Below are positions 43,206 through 51,907 of a stretch of DNA of 64,000 bases, piece after piece. How positions within the stretch are numbered: position 1 is the stretch's first letter; each line of letters begins with the position of its first letter. A model generated the notes under the pieces. That model saw only the letters and a list, made by a program, of their open reading frames with translations. It had not been told where the DNA came from and ran no database searches. Source of the DNA: Planctomycetota bacterium (GTDB taxonomy: Bacteria; Planctomycetota; Phycisphaerae; Phycisphaerales; UBA1924); the NCBI GenBank assembly GCA_017303555.1, contig JAFLCN010000010.1:62001-126000 (forward strand). Direction: 5' to 3'. A program made the translations under genes and the position numbers.

Positions 43206-44507
43206 TCAACGCTTGTTGCTCACCTCGGTCACCGAGGCGTCAGACTTCTCCGCGCCGGCCGTCGCCGGCGACGCCGCCTTCTGCCCGGGCGCCGGGACGA
43301 TCGCGACCGCCGCCCCGTCCATCAGCTTGAACGAGCCACCCGCCGCGACCTGTTCGCCGGCCTTCAGCCCGCTCGCGACGACCACCCGGTCGCCCAGATT
43401 CGCGCCGAGCTGAACCATCCGATGCGAAACCTTCTTTCCCTGCGGATTTTCCGGTGTCGGCGCGGGAACGATCACATAAACGTGCGGCCCGAACGCCGCG
43501 CGCCGGACCGCCGTCGCCGGAACCACGATCGAATCCACCGCCGGCGCAACCGGAACCTCGACGTCGATAAACATGCCCGGCTTGAGCTTGAAGTCCGGAT
43601 TCGGCACGCTCGAACGAACCCGGACGTTGCGCGTCACCGGATTCACCGTCGCATCGACCGAGACCACCGTGATCTTCGCGTCGTCGCTCGCGAGCAGCTT
43701 CGACTGCGCCGAAACCACCATCCCCGCCGAAACACGCTGCGCGTATTCCTGAGGCACCGCAAAATCCAGATAGATGTTGTCCGTCAGTTCCGTCAGATCG
43801 ACAATCTTCGTGCCCTCCGCCAGATACTGCCCCGGATGCACCGTGCGCATCCCGGCGCGAGCCCTGAACGGAGCCTTCAGCGTCTTCTTGGCGATGATCG
43901 TTTCGATCTGCTGAACCCGCGCTTCCGCCTGGTCCTTCTCCGCACGAGCGCGAGCGAGAGAAGACTCCGCCCGCTCCATCGCCGCTTCGGCCCGCTCCAC
44001 CTCGCTCGTGGCGCGATCGACATCCGACGCCGAAACCGAATTCGCATTCACCGCGTTCTTGTACCGCTTCAGCGTCGTCCGCGCAAGGTCCGCCGCGGAT
44101 TTCGACATCGTGATCTCGGCCTCGGCGACATCGATCCCCGACATCGCCAGACGCTTGGTCGCCTGCGCCGCCGCAAGGTCGGCCTCCTCCGTCGAGGTGT
44201 CCAGCTTCAGCAGGACCTGCCCCGGCTCCACCGTCGCGCCCGAATCGAAGTTCACTTCCTTCACAACCCCAACGATCTCATTCGCAAGGTTCACGCTCCG
44301 GACCGCGATCACAGTTCCCACCAGCCTCGACCGCGGCTGCCACGGGATCGTCTCCGCCGTCACCATCTCGACCGGCAGCGCCGGGATGAACCCGCCCTGC
44401 CCCTGCTGCGCGTGCAACTGCCGATACTTCCACAGAAACAACCCGCCCCCGACCACACCCAGCACGGCAAGCAGCCCGATTCCGGCGACCAACGGTTTGA
44501 TTTGCAT
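43206..44507 (-). CDS. RND efflux periplasmic adaptor (membrane fusion protein)
   Basis: 433 residues from ATG 44507 (MQIKPLVAGIGLLAV, membrane anchor); the longer open frame upstream lacks a ribosome-binding site. Domains in order: N-terminal helix, beta-barrel start, lipoyl half (EVNFDSGATVEPGQVLLKLD), coiled-coil hairpin (SDVDRATSEVERAEAAMERA), second lipoyl half (APFRARAGMRTVHPGQYLAEG), and beta-barrel/membrane-proximal domain. Two Pro/Ala/Lys-rich patches near the C-terminus are loops. It links the permease to the outer-membrane factor. Confidence 0.93.
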   Translation of the reverse strand: MQIKPLVAGIGLLAVLGVVGGGLFLWKYRQLHAQQGQGGFIPALPVEMVTAETIPWQPRSRLVGTVIAVRSVNLANEIVGVVKEVNFDSGATVEPGQVLLKLDTSTEEADLAAAQATKRLAMSGIDVAEAEITMSKSAADLARTTLKRYKNAVNANSVSASDVDRATSEVERAEAAMERAESSLARARAEKDQAEARVQQIETIIAKKTLKAPFRARAGMRTVHPGQYLAEGTKIVDLTELTDNIYLDFAVPQEYAQRVSAGMVVSAQSKLLASDDAKITVVSVDATVNPVTRNVRVRSSVPNPDFKLKPGMFIDVEVPVAPAVDSIVVPATAVRRAAFGPHVYVIVPAPTPENPQGKKVSHRMVQLGANLGDRVVVASGLKAGEQVAAGGSFKLMDGAAVAIVPAPGQKAASPATAGAEKSDASVTEVSNKR

Positions 44508-44586
44508 GTTGAACCTTCTGTTTCCCGCTCGCCTCGGCGCTTCCAACCACGGCATTTCTGCGGGTTTGGACGCCCGGGAGCAGAAA

Positions 44587-44632
44587 ACGATAGTCCTCAA
44601 TAGTTGAAGTTGTCAAATATTTCGGCTAAGAT
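44587..44632. promoter_or_regulatory. Overlapping divergent promoters and operator between the RND operon and marR
   Basis: Plus strand: TTGAAG (44604-44609), 17 nt, TAAGAT (44627-44632), giving initiation at or next to marR ATG 44641. Minus strand: TTGACA (44616-44611), 18 nt, TATCGT (44592-44587). The two -35 regions interleave. TCAA-TAG-TTGA (44597-44607) and TTGA-N5-TCAA (44604-44616) are overlapping palindromes, the likely MarR binding site. Confidence 0.55.
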
Positions 44633-44640
44633 GATTTCCG

Positions 44641-45111
44641 ATGGGTGTTTGCAGGATCCCAAAGCCGAAAGACCCGGTCGCCGCGGCACGCGCGGAAGTG
44701 GTCGAGTTGCTCTTCTCCTACGTCGAGCGGCTTCGCACGCACTTCGAGTCCGTCGCCGCCTCGCATGATCTCACCGCCGTTCAGGCCAAAGTCCTGATGT
44801 TCCTCGGCGAAGCCGAACCCATGCGGTGCGTCGCCGAGTTGCTGAGCTGCGATCCTTCCAATATCACCGGCGTCGTCGACCGCCTGCAGGACCGGGGCTT
44901 GCTCATGCGTTCCGAAGATCCCACCGACCGGCGCGTCAAAATTCTCCACGTCACACCCGCCGGCATCCGCCTCCGTGAGGCGATCGGAACCGAGTTGTTC
45001 CGCGATGTACCGGGAATGGGCGCCCTTTCTCGTTCGCAGGTTTCCGACCTGCGCAACCTGCTCGCGACGCTCTGCGCCACGGAAATTACAAAGCCGATTG
45101 GCGCGGGCTGA
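44641..45111 (+). CDS. MarR-family transcriptional regulator
   Basis: 156 residues. The winged helix is LTAVQAKVLMFLGEAEPMRC through VAELLSCDPSNITGVVDRLQ, then the wing DRGLLMRSEDPTDRRVKILH, the classic MarR DPTDRR motif. It is divergent from the RND pump and probably represses it and itself; a drug-like ligand would release it. With the promoter as read, the mRNA would begin at the ATG. Confidence 0.9.
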   Translation: MGVCRIPKPKDPVAAARAEVVELLFSYVERLRTHFESVAASHDLTAVQAKVLMFLGEAEPMRCVAELLSCDPSNITGVVDRLQDRGLLMRSEDPTDRRVKILHVTPAGIRLREAIGTELFRDVPGMGALSRSQVSDLRNLLATLCATEITKPIGAG

Positions 45112-45396
45112 ACGACCCCCGGCAGAGGTGGGGGGCAGAGGTGGGGGGTCTCGTCCGCTCGTCCTCAAATCATTGGGACCAAAGGAGTTGGGAAGCAATC
45201 GCCGCACACGCGATGTTCCGAAGCCTCGGCGCGAGCAGCCCCCGCGCACCGCCCCCAACCAGCGATCGGGCCAAAACGGCTGTACCGACCTCCGCACAAG
45301 CGAATCCAACTTCGCAACCCTTTTCGGGGTGGCTTGGAATGCAATCAAGAACTCGGCACGCCCTTCCACGTAATCTGGACCAAGAAGGAGATTTCT
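45112..45396. other. Intergenic region, no gene seen
   Basis: 285 nt. Near the start are two adjacent copies of ggcagaggtgggggg-like sequence (about 45120-45150). A good ribosome-binding site for the next gene closes it (aaggag at 45385-45390). Nothing else is supportable. Confidence 0.4.
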
Positions 45397-45990
45397 ATGA
45401 AGCTTTGGAAACCGGTTGTTTCTGTCCTTGCCATTTCCGCCGTTGCCACTCTGCCGCTCATGGCCCAACCCGCTGGTTCGGCTCCGGCCCCCGCCGTAGC
45501 CAAGCCCACGCCCAAACGCGCAAGCCCCGGCGAAGTGACCAGCACCGTCATCGACGGTAACCGCGTGACACTCGTCTACAGCCGCCCCGGCGTCAACGAC
45601 CCCAAGACCGGCCAGGCCCGCAAGATCTGGGGCGGGCTGGTTCCGTACGGCTCGGTCTGGCGCGCGGGCGCGAACGAGGCGAGCATGCTCATCACGCAGC
45701 AGCCGATCGATATCGGCGGCACCACCGTGCCCGCCGGTGCGTACACCGTTTTCATGCTTCCCGTCGAGAACGGCACCTCCAAGCTCATCCTCAACAAGCA
45801 GCTCGGGCAGTGGGGCAGCCAGTACGACGAAAAACAGGATCTCGCTCGCATCGACCTCAAGCAGTCGGCCCCCGCAGCGCCCGTCGAGCAGTTCACCATG
45901 ACCGTCGCCAAGGAGTCAACCGGCGGTGGCACGCTCACGCTCGCCTGGGATACACAGCAGTTCACGGTCCCCTACTCGGTAAAGAAGTAA
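45397..45990 (+). CDS. DUF2911 family exported protein
   Basis: 197 residues from ATG 45397, preceded by AAGGAG. A signal peptide (MKLWKPVVSVLAISAVATL, cleaved near MAQ) and a short Pro/Ala/Lys linker are followed by the DUF2911 domain with VTLVYSRPGVNDPKTGQARK and IWGGLVPYGSVWRAGANEAS, plus VPAGAYTVFMLP. The family is common in Bacteroidetes and planctomycetes and its function is unknown. It precedes the PIG-L gene by about 40 nt and may be cotranscribed with it. Confidence 0.85.
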   Translation: MKLWKPVVSVLAISAVATLPLMAQPAGSAPAPAVAKPTPKRASPGEVTSTVIDGNRVTLVYSRPGVNDPKTGQARKIWGGLVPYGSVWRAGANEASMLITQQPIDIGGTTVPAGAYTVFMLPVENGTSKLILNKQLGQWGSQYDEKQDLARIDLKQSAPAAPVEQFTMTVAKESTGGGTLTLAWDTQQFTVPYSVKK

Positions 45991-46031
45991 TCCCGATTCG
46001 CGTCGCAAGCACGCGAAAGGAGAAAGTGACC

Positions 46032-48548
46032 GTGCCGCGAGGGTTTCTTGCCCGCGCGGTTCGTTGCGCGACCGTGATGCAGAAGTTCCTGATTCCGCTC
46101 GGAGCGTGCCTCGCCGTCTCGACGCTGACCGCGTCGGGTGTTGGCGCGCCATCAACCCTGAACGGCGAATCCATCAGGCAGGATCTGCTCGCATTCCAGC
46201 AGTGCGCCAGCGTGCTCTACGTCGCGGCCCACCCCGACGATGAGAACACGCAGCTCATCACCTATTTCTCCCGCGGCCGTAACTATCGCACCGCCTACAT
46301 CTCGGTTACGCGGGGCGACGGCGGCCAGAACATCATCGGCGCCGAATTCGGAGACGAACTCGGCGTCATTCGCACGCAGGAGCTGATCGAAGCAAGAAAG
46401 ATCGATGGCGGACGCCAGTTCTTCACCCGTGCGATCGACTTCGGGTTTTCAAAGAGCGACGCCGAGACGCTCCGCATCTGGGATCGAAACGCCGTCCTCG
46501 CCGACATGGTGCGGATCATCCGTGAATTCCGGCCCGACGTCATCGTCACGCGCTTCTCGCCCGAGCCCGGAAAGACGCACGGCCACCACACCGCTTCCGC
46601 GATCCTCGCGGTCGATGCATTCGCGCTCGCGGGAAACCCCGGGGCATTCCCGGAGCGGCTCGAAACGCTCAAGCCCTGGCAAGCAACACGGATCGTTCAG
46701 AACGGACGCTTCGGCGGATCAGACGCAGAGAAGCCGGGGACAATCAGCTTCGACATCAGCGGCACCGATCCGGTTTCGGGCGAGAGCTTCGACTCGATCG
46801 CCGCGAAGAGCCGCGCGATGCACATCTCGCAGGGTTTCGCCGGTTTCGCCGGACGCGGCGCAGGCCCTCGAATGGAGTCCTTCCAGCCGCTCGGAGGCGA
46901 GCCCGCAAAGCAGGATCTTTTCGACGGCATCGACTCGACCTGGGCACGCTACTCGGGCGACGCAGTCTTGTCTCAAGCGATCGCATCCGCAATCTCCGCG
47001 TTCGATGCCGCAGCACCGCAAAGGAGCGTCCCCGCGCTTCTCGCAATCCGTGCAAAAGTTTCGCCGCTCGCCGCCGATCCGGTCGTGAACGAAAAGCTGC
47101 ATCAGCTCGACCGCATCATCGCGGCGTGCCTCGGGCTCACTGTGCACGCACGAGTCGCAACCGCCGAGATGTGTCCGGGCGAAGCGATGCACCTCCGCCT
47201 CGAAGCATCCGCTCGCGCCGATGTGCCAATCCGGTGGGTCTCGGTTCAGTTTCCAGGCAATCGTTCGACCGAGCGCATCGGGGCCAACCTTTCCCCCGGA
47301 ACTCCCGAATCGAAAGAGACGGTTCAGACGCTCCCCGCAAACACGCCGCTGACGCAGCCGTACTGGCTTCGCGAGCCGGGTGCCGACGGGATTTCCACAG
47401 TCTCCGATCCGACGCTGATCGGCGCTCCAGAGAATCCGCCCGCGTTCCCCATCGACTTCCTGTTCGAGATCGGCGGGCAGCAATTGACTCTTTCGACCCA
47501 GCCGCAGGCCGAGCAGGCTCCGGGCGCCGCCGGGTTGACCAAGCTCACCGTCATTCCTCCCGTGACGCTCGCCTTTCACTCGCCCGTGCGGCTCTTCGCG
47601 CCCGGTTCCGTGCGTACGGTGCAGATCGAGCTGACCGCCGCAAGGCCGGAAGTTTCCGGCGAACTCGCGCTGAACCCCCCCGCGGGATGGAACGCCTCGC
47701 CCGCCTCCATCCCATTTCGCTTTGCTGCCGCCGGGGAACGAAAGACCTTTGAATTCCAGGTCACCGCGCCCGATTCCACCAGCAGCGCGAACTTGACCGC
47801 CAGCGCACAGATCGGCAATCAAACCTACGGCACGCGCCGCATCGATATCCGCTACGACCACATCGCTTGCCAGGTCCTCCAGCCCCAAGCATCCCTGCGG
47901 GTCGTCTCGATCGATCTCACGATCCGCGGCAAACGCATCGGCTACCTGCCCGGTGCCGGCGACAGCGTCGCCGAGTGCCTCAGGCAAATGGGCTTCGACG
48001 TCCGGATTCTCGACAGCGCGGATGTCACCCCAGACGGTCTCGCGGATTTGGATGCGGTCGTCCTCGGTGTTCGGGCGCTCAATGCACGGAAAGATCTTCC
48101 CCGCTTGCTGCCGGTCCTCTCTGCCTTCGCAGAAGCCGGCGGGACAGTCGTGATGCAGTACAACCGGCCCGAGGGTGCGCAAACCGGCTCGGTCGGCCCA
48201 TTTGAACTGGCCCTTTCTGGAGACCGCGTCACCGATGTGAACGCGCCGGTCACGCTGCTCGCACCCGATCACGCGGTTTTCAAAGGTCCGAACACGATCA
48301 CCGAAGCAGATTTCAACGGCTGGGTGCAGGAGCGCGGACTTGCCTTCCCCAGCCGCTGGGACGCTCGCTTCGTTCCGCTGCTTGCCTGCGCCGATCCCGG
48401 CGAGCAGCCTCTGAACGGCGGCCTCCTTGTCGCCGACATCGGCAAAGGCCGATTCATCTATACAAGCCTGGCCTGGTTCCGGCAGCTTCCCGCCGGCGTG
48501 CCCGGCGCGTACCGACTGTTCGCGAATCTGGTTGCGCCCGCACAATGA
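46032..48548 (+). CDS. Exported PIG-L (LmbE) family deacetylase with C-terminal glutamine-amidotransferase-like domain
   Basis: About 838 residues from GTG 46032, which follows aaaggag; ATG 46077 (MQKFLIPLGACLAV) is also possible. A signal peptide is likely. The deacetylase domain has VLYVAAHPDDENTQLITYFS (zinc site) and KTHGHHTASAI. The middle (residues of about 300-600) is beta-rich. The end, GKRIGYLPGAGDSVAECLRQ through GTVVMQYNRPEG, resembles a class I amidotransferase/ThuA-like fold. Related cytoplasmic enzymes remove acetyl from GlcNAc-linked substrates; this one would act outside the cytoplasm. The next gene starts inside its stop codon. Confidence 0.8.
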   Translation: MPRGFLARAVRCATVMQKFLIPLGACLAVSTLTASGVGAPSTLNGESIRQDLLAFQQCASVLYVAAHPDDENTQLITYFSRGRNYRTAYISVTRGDGGQNIIGAEFGDELGVIRTQELIEARKIDGGRQFFTRAIDFGFSKSDAETLRIWDRNAVLADMVRIIREFRPDVIVTRFSPEPGKTHGHHTASAILAVDAFALAGNPGAFPERLETLKPWQATRIVQNGRFGGSDAEKPGTISFDISGTDPVSGESFDSIAAKSRAMHISQGFAGFAGRGAGPRMESFQPLGGEPAKQDLFDGIDSTWARYSGDAVLSQAIASAISAFDAAAPQRSVPALLAIRAKVSPLAADPVVNEKLHQLDRIIAACLGLTVHARVATAEMCPGEAMHLRLEASARADVPIRWVSVQFPGNRSTERIGANLSPGTPESKETVQTLPANTPLTQPYWLREPGADGISTVSDPTLIGAPENPPAFPIDFLFEIGGQQLTLSTQPQAEQAPGAAGLTKLTVIPPVTLAFHSPVRLFAPGSVRTVQIELTAARPEVSGELALNPPAGWNASPASIPFRFAAAGERKTFEFQVTAPDSTSSANLTASAQIGNQTYGTRRIDIRYDHIACQVLQPQASLRVVSIDLTIRGKRIGYLPGAGDSVAECLRQMGFDVRILDSADVTPDGLADLDAVVLGVRALNARKDLPRLLPVLSAFAEAGGTVVMQYNRPEGAQTGSVGPFELALSGDRVTDVNAPVTLLAPDHAVFKGPNTITEADFNGWVQERGLAFPSRWDARFVPLLACADPGEQPLNGGLLVADIGKGRFIYTSLAWFRQLPAGVPGAYRLFANLVAPAQ

Positions 48549-48703
48549 ACCAAGAGTCGAGTGATAATTCCGGCTTGCACCGCGACGACCAGGAAACCGG
48601 GCTTCCGATCCTGCGCAGCTGGCGAGCCGTCTACGCGTTCGTCGTGGTGTGTTTCGCGTGCTGGGTGGCGATCCTGGCGCTGCTGCCGCGGGTGTTCGCT
48701 TGA
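48545..48703 (+). CDS. 52-residue single-helix membrane protein before the symporter
   Basis: ATG 48545 overlaps the deacetylase stop (ATGA) and its own stop overlaps the TTG of the symporter (TTGA). A charged N-terminus (MNQESSDNSGLHRDDQETGL) is followed by one hydrophobic helix, RAVYAFVVVCFACWVAILAL. It is too short for most gene finders but is coupled on both sides. By position and shape it could be a small subunit of the sodium:solute symporter, as small partner proteins exist for several symporters of that family. Confidence 0.65.
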   Translation: MNQESSDNSGLHRDDQETGLPILRSWRAVYAFVVVCFACWVAILALLPRVFA

Positions 48704-50415
48704 ACGCTCTCGATTACACGGTGCTGCTCCTCGCGATCCTGAGCATTCCGGCGTACGGCATCTGGCGCACCCGAAGCAAGCGCAACCTCGAAACCTACCT
48801 GAAGGGCAGCGGCACTTCGTCGTGGCTGGTCATCGGCCTTTCCGTTATGGCAACGCAGGCGAGCGCCATCACCTTTCTTTCGGTGCCCGGGCAGGGATTC
48901 GAAAGCGGTCTGGGCTTCATCCAAAACTACTTCGGCGCTCCCTTCGCCCTCATCATCATCGCCGCGATCTTTCTGCCTCTTTTCCGCCGCCTGAATGTCT
49001 ACACCGCGTACGAGTTCCTGGGCCGTCGCTTCGATTCCAAGACTCGCCTCCTGGGCGCCGGGCTCTTTCTGCTCCAGCGCGGCCTCGGCGCAGGCCTCAC
49101 CATCTACGCCCCCGCGATCGTGCTCTCCACCGTCTTCGGCTGGTCGCTCGATGCGACCATCCTCGCAAGCGGCCTGGTGGTGATCGTCTACACCGTCACC
49201 GGCGGCAGCGACGCCGTCAGCCTCACCCAGAAGTATCAGATGGCCGTCATCTTCGCCGGAATGATCGCGGCGTTCACCGTTCTGATCTGGAAGCTTCCTG
49301 CGGGCCTGGGCCTTTCCGGCGCGATGACAGTCGCGGGCGGCCTGAACAAACTCGACGCCGTGGATTTCTCTCCCAGCATCCAGAGCCGATACACCTTCTG
49401 GTCCGGCACCATCGGTGGTCTCTTCCTTGCATTGTCCTACTTCGGCACCGATCAATCGCAGGTGCAGCGCTATCTCTCGTCGGGCTCGCTGCGCGAGAGC
49501 CGCCTCGGCCTCATGTTCAACGGCATCTTCAAGATCCCCATGCAGTTCGGCATTCTCCTGCTCGGTGCCATGATCTTCGTCTTCTATCAATTTAATCAGC
49601 CGCCCGTCTATTTCAATCAGTCCGCATGGGCCGAGCGCGCTTCCCAGGGTGATGCCGAGCAGATCCGCACGATCGAATCTCGGTTCGCCGAACGCCACGC
49701 CCAAAAACGAGCCGAACTCGAACGCTGGGTCGAGGCCGAGCGCACCGGCAGCCAATCCGCCGCCGCCCTGGCAAAGGAGCAGGTCCGCGTGCTGCAGGCG
49801 CAGAGCGACGAGCTCCGCCAGCAAGCCAAACTGATCGTGGGGGGCGGCCTCAAGGGCAACAAGCCCGCAAGCGACGCCGACTACGTTTTCATCACCTTCA
49901 TCCTGAACCACCTGCCGCACGGACTGATCGGTTTGCTCGTGGCCGCATTCTTCGCGGCAACACTCTCTTCAAAGGCCGCCGAGCTGAACGCCCTCGCCTC
50001 TACCACGACGATCGATCTCTACCGCCACCTCGTTTCGCGCGGCGCGACCGACGCCCACTACGTTTCCGCATCCAGGTGGTTCACCGTCCTCTGGGGCGCC
50101 ATCGCGATCGGCTTCGCCCTCTTCGCCCGTCTCGCCGAGAACCTGATCCAGGCCCTGAATATCGTCGGCTCGATTTTTTACGGCCCCGTTCTCGCTCTCT
50201 TCCTCGTCGCATTTTTCCTGAAATGGATCGGCGGAACCGCGATCTTCTGGGCCGCAATCGCCGCTCAACTCCTCGTCATCGCGCTCTACTTTTCGCTCGA
50301 TATCAGCTACCTCTGGTACAACTTCATCGGCCCCGGCGCGTGCATCCTCTTCGCCATCGCGATCCAGTCGGTCCTCCCCCGTCCGTCGCAGCCTCCAACA
50401 CTCTCCGCGGCATGA
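48700..50415 (+). CDS. Sodium:solute symporter (SSS family)
   Basis: 571 residues from TTG 48700. Thirteen or so transmembrane helices. Family features: GSGTSSWLVIGLSVMATQAS in the first helices, TGGSDAVSLTQKYQM, the DQSQVQRYLSS motif and LSSKAAELNALASTTTIDLY. A long insertion of about 80 residues between helices (WAERASQGDAEQIRTIESRF onward) is charged and predicted coiled coil, absent from standard members. Substrate unknown; amino-sugar, thiol-pathway precursor or anion uptake would fit the neighbours, but that is inference only. Confidence 0.87.
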   Translation: MNALDYTVLLLAILSIPAYGIWRTRSKRNLETYLKGSGTSSWLVIGLSVMATQASAITFLSVPGQGFESGLGFIQNYFGAPFALIIIAAIFLPLFRRLNVYTAYEFLGRRFDSKTRLLGAGLFLLQRGLGAGLTIYAPAIVLSTVFGWSLDATILASGLVVIVYTVTGGSDAVSLTQKYQMAVIFAGMIAAFTVLIWKLPAGLGLSGAMTVAGGLNKLDAVDFSPSIQSRYTFWSGTIGGLFLALSYFGTDQSQVQRYLSSGSLRESRLGLMFNGIFKIPMQFGILLLGAMIFVFYQFNQPPVYFNQSAWAERASQGDAEQIRTIESRFAERHAQKRAELERWVEAERTGSQSAAALAKEQVRVLQAQSDELRQQAKLIVGGGLKGNKPASDADYVFITFILNHLPHGLIGLLVAAFFAATLSSKAAELNALASTTTIDLYRHLVSRGATDAHYVSASRWFTVLWGAIAIGFALFARLAENLIQALNIVGSIFYGPVLALFLVAFFLKWIGGTAIFWAAIAAQLLVIALYFSLDISYLWYNFIGPGACILFAIAIQSVLPRPSQPPTLSAA

Positions 50416-51197
50416 GCAACACCCCAGTCATCTGCTTCGGCCAGCAACCCTGCGGGTTCTTCCCGCGACGTTTCCTCGTCGCCAAGGTGCGCACGGCCCG
50501 CAAGCTCCAATCCGAAATCGGCGGCGAGATCGTCTTCTTCTACCACGACAGCGATCACGACCCCCGCGAAACACAGACCACCCTCCGCCACCACAAGTCC
50601 GGCGAACCCACAACCCTCAACTTCACCTTCGAGAACAAGGTGCAGCGAAAGTACTCGCCCCTCTATCTCAAACGCATCATGCCCGACTGGCACGAGAAGA
50701 CCGTCCGCCAGTTGCCCTCGTTCGATGCCAGGATCTGGCTCGAACAATTCAAAACCCTCCCGCAGACCAACATCGCCGATTACTGCCTCGAAATGTACCG
50801 GCGCATGGGCATGCTCGAGGGCGTGCGTGTGGTCCGGTCAAGCGATCCGGCGTTCCGGCGCGAAGCGTGCGACATCGACGAGTACTTCGCCGACGTTCCC
50901 TACGAGGGCGAAGTCGCCCGCGCACGCGTGATCGACGGTGGAAAGACCCTGCAACTCCATCAAGGGGGCGACGCCTTCCTCACCTTCCCCGCGCCCGCGC
51001 AGATCTCGAAGGAACAGATCAGCCCCACACGCGATTCACGCCTCCGATGGATGAACTCCGTCCTCCGCTGCACGCACTACGTTTGCGGCTCCGGCGAGCA
51101 GGGATATCTCCGCAAGGAAGACGCTCCGGAAATCACCTACGTCAGCCGCGAACCGGTCGAAAGGTCCGATGAAGCCTTCACAGAACCAACCATCTGA
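50412..51197 (+). CDS. Short BshC-like protein, candidate cysteine ligase of bacillithiol-type thiol synthesis
   Basis: 261 residues from ATG 50412, overlapping the symporter stop. Three segments resemble BshC in the same order: the N-terminal GQQPCGFFPRRFLVAKV (BshC has GQQxGxxxxPxxxxxKA), FFYHDSDHDPRET at 43-55 (BshC: EDHDxxE), and ISPTRDSRLRWMNSVLRCTHY then VCGSGEQGY at 224-232 (BshC: LSPxxxLRxxxxxxLLPTxxYVGGPGExxY). Normal BshC is about 540 residues, with an extended middle and a C-terminal coiled coil; both are missing. The gene overlaps bshB1 by 29 nt and is followed by bshA, the other two steps of bacillithiol synthesis. The match is by eye, so orthology is a hypothesis. Confidence 0.5.
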   Translation: MSNTPVICFGQQPCGFFPRRFLVAKVRTARKLQSEIGGEIVFFYHDSDHDPRETQTTLRHHKSGEPTTLNFTFENKVQRKYSPLYLKRIMPDWHEKTVRQLPSFDARIWLEQFKTLPQTNIADYCLEMYRRMGMLEGVRVVRSSDPAFRREACDIDEYFADVPYEGEVARARVIDGGKTLQLHQGGDAFLTFPAPAQISKEQISPTRDSRLRWMNSVLRCTHYVCGSGEQGYLRKEDAPEITYVSREPVERSDEAFTEPTI

Positions 51198-51906
51198 GCC
51201 CGGTTCCCTCATCGCCTTCGGTGCCCACCCGGACGATATCGAGTTCGCCTGCGGCGGCGTCATCGCCCTCGAATCCCGCGCCGGCCGCGCTTGCCATTTC
51301 GTCGTGTGCTCCAGGGGCGAAGCCGCCACCCGCGGCACGCCCGACCAGCGCACCGCAGAGGCCCAAGCCGGCGCAAAAATCCTCGGCGCAGCCCTTCGCT
51401 TCCTCACGCTCGACGGCGACGCTCACCTCGAGCACCGCGTTCCGCACGCGATCGCGATCGCCCGCGTCCTCCGCGAACTGAAACCTTCGATCGTGCTCGC
51501 GCCGAGCACCGCCAGAGATCAACACCCCGATCACGCCGCGCTCGGAGAACTGGTGCGCCACGCCGCTCGCCTCGCCCGCTACGGCGGCGTGCCGGAGCTT
51601 TCCGATCTTCCTCCCCACGCCATCAACCAGCTTCTCTTTTACGCGGTCACCCCCGGTGCGGAGCCGATCGGGCACGGCCGCATCCTTGTCGATGTCTCCG
51701 ATCCGGCCGTGCTCGATGCCTGGACTCGCTCGATGAACGCGCACGGTTCTCAGACATCACACCTCCGGTACGTCGAGCTCCAGTTGTCGCGAGCCCGCAC
51801 GCTCGGCCTTGTCGCAGGGGTCGAGCACGCGATCCCGCTCTTTCCAAACGACTCAATCGTTGTGAACTCGCTCCACCCTGTCGCCCGTGGCGCCCGCGCG
51901 TTCTGA
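51169..51906 (+). CDS. bshB1: Bacillithiol biosynthesis deacetylase (BshB1 type)
   Basis: 245 residues. PIG-L deacetylase with the zinc motif AFGAHPDDIEFACGG near the start and QHPDHAALGELV, and GEAATRGTPDQRTAEAQAGA, the pattern shared with BshB1 and MshB. It removes the acetyl group from GlcNAc-malate. A purine-rich aaagg precedes ATG 51169, which lies within the end of the BshC-like gene. BshA follows by 2 nt. Confidence 0.8.
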   Translation: MKPSQNQPSEPGSLIAFGAHPDDIEFACGGVIALESRAGRACHFVVCSRGEAATRGTPDQRTAEAQAGAKILGAALRFLTLDGDAHLEHRVPHAIAIARVLRELKPSIVLAPSTARDQHPDHAALGELVRHAARLARYGGVPELSDLPPHAINQLLFYAVTPGAEPIGHGRILVDVSDPAVLDAWTRSMNAHGSQTSHLRYVELQLSRARTLGLVAGVEHAIPLFPNDSIVVNSLHPVARGARAF

Positions 51907-51907
51907 T

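Noticed and set aside
40096..43413. 1105-codon plus-strand open frame opposite the RND permease
   Set aside because: It is an Arg/His-rich shadow of the permease and adaptor in GC-rich sequence, with no start signal and no family resemblance.
45112..45396. Short tandem ggcagaggtgggggg repeat as a possible CRISPR or mobile element
   Set aside because: Only two adjacent copies with no spacer pattern and no nearby cas or transposase gene; no CRISPR array is visible anywhere in the window.
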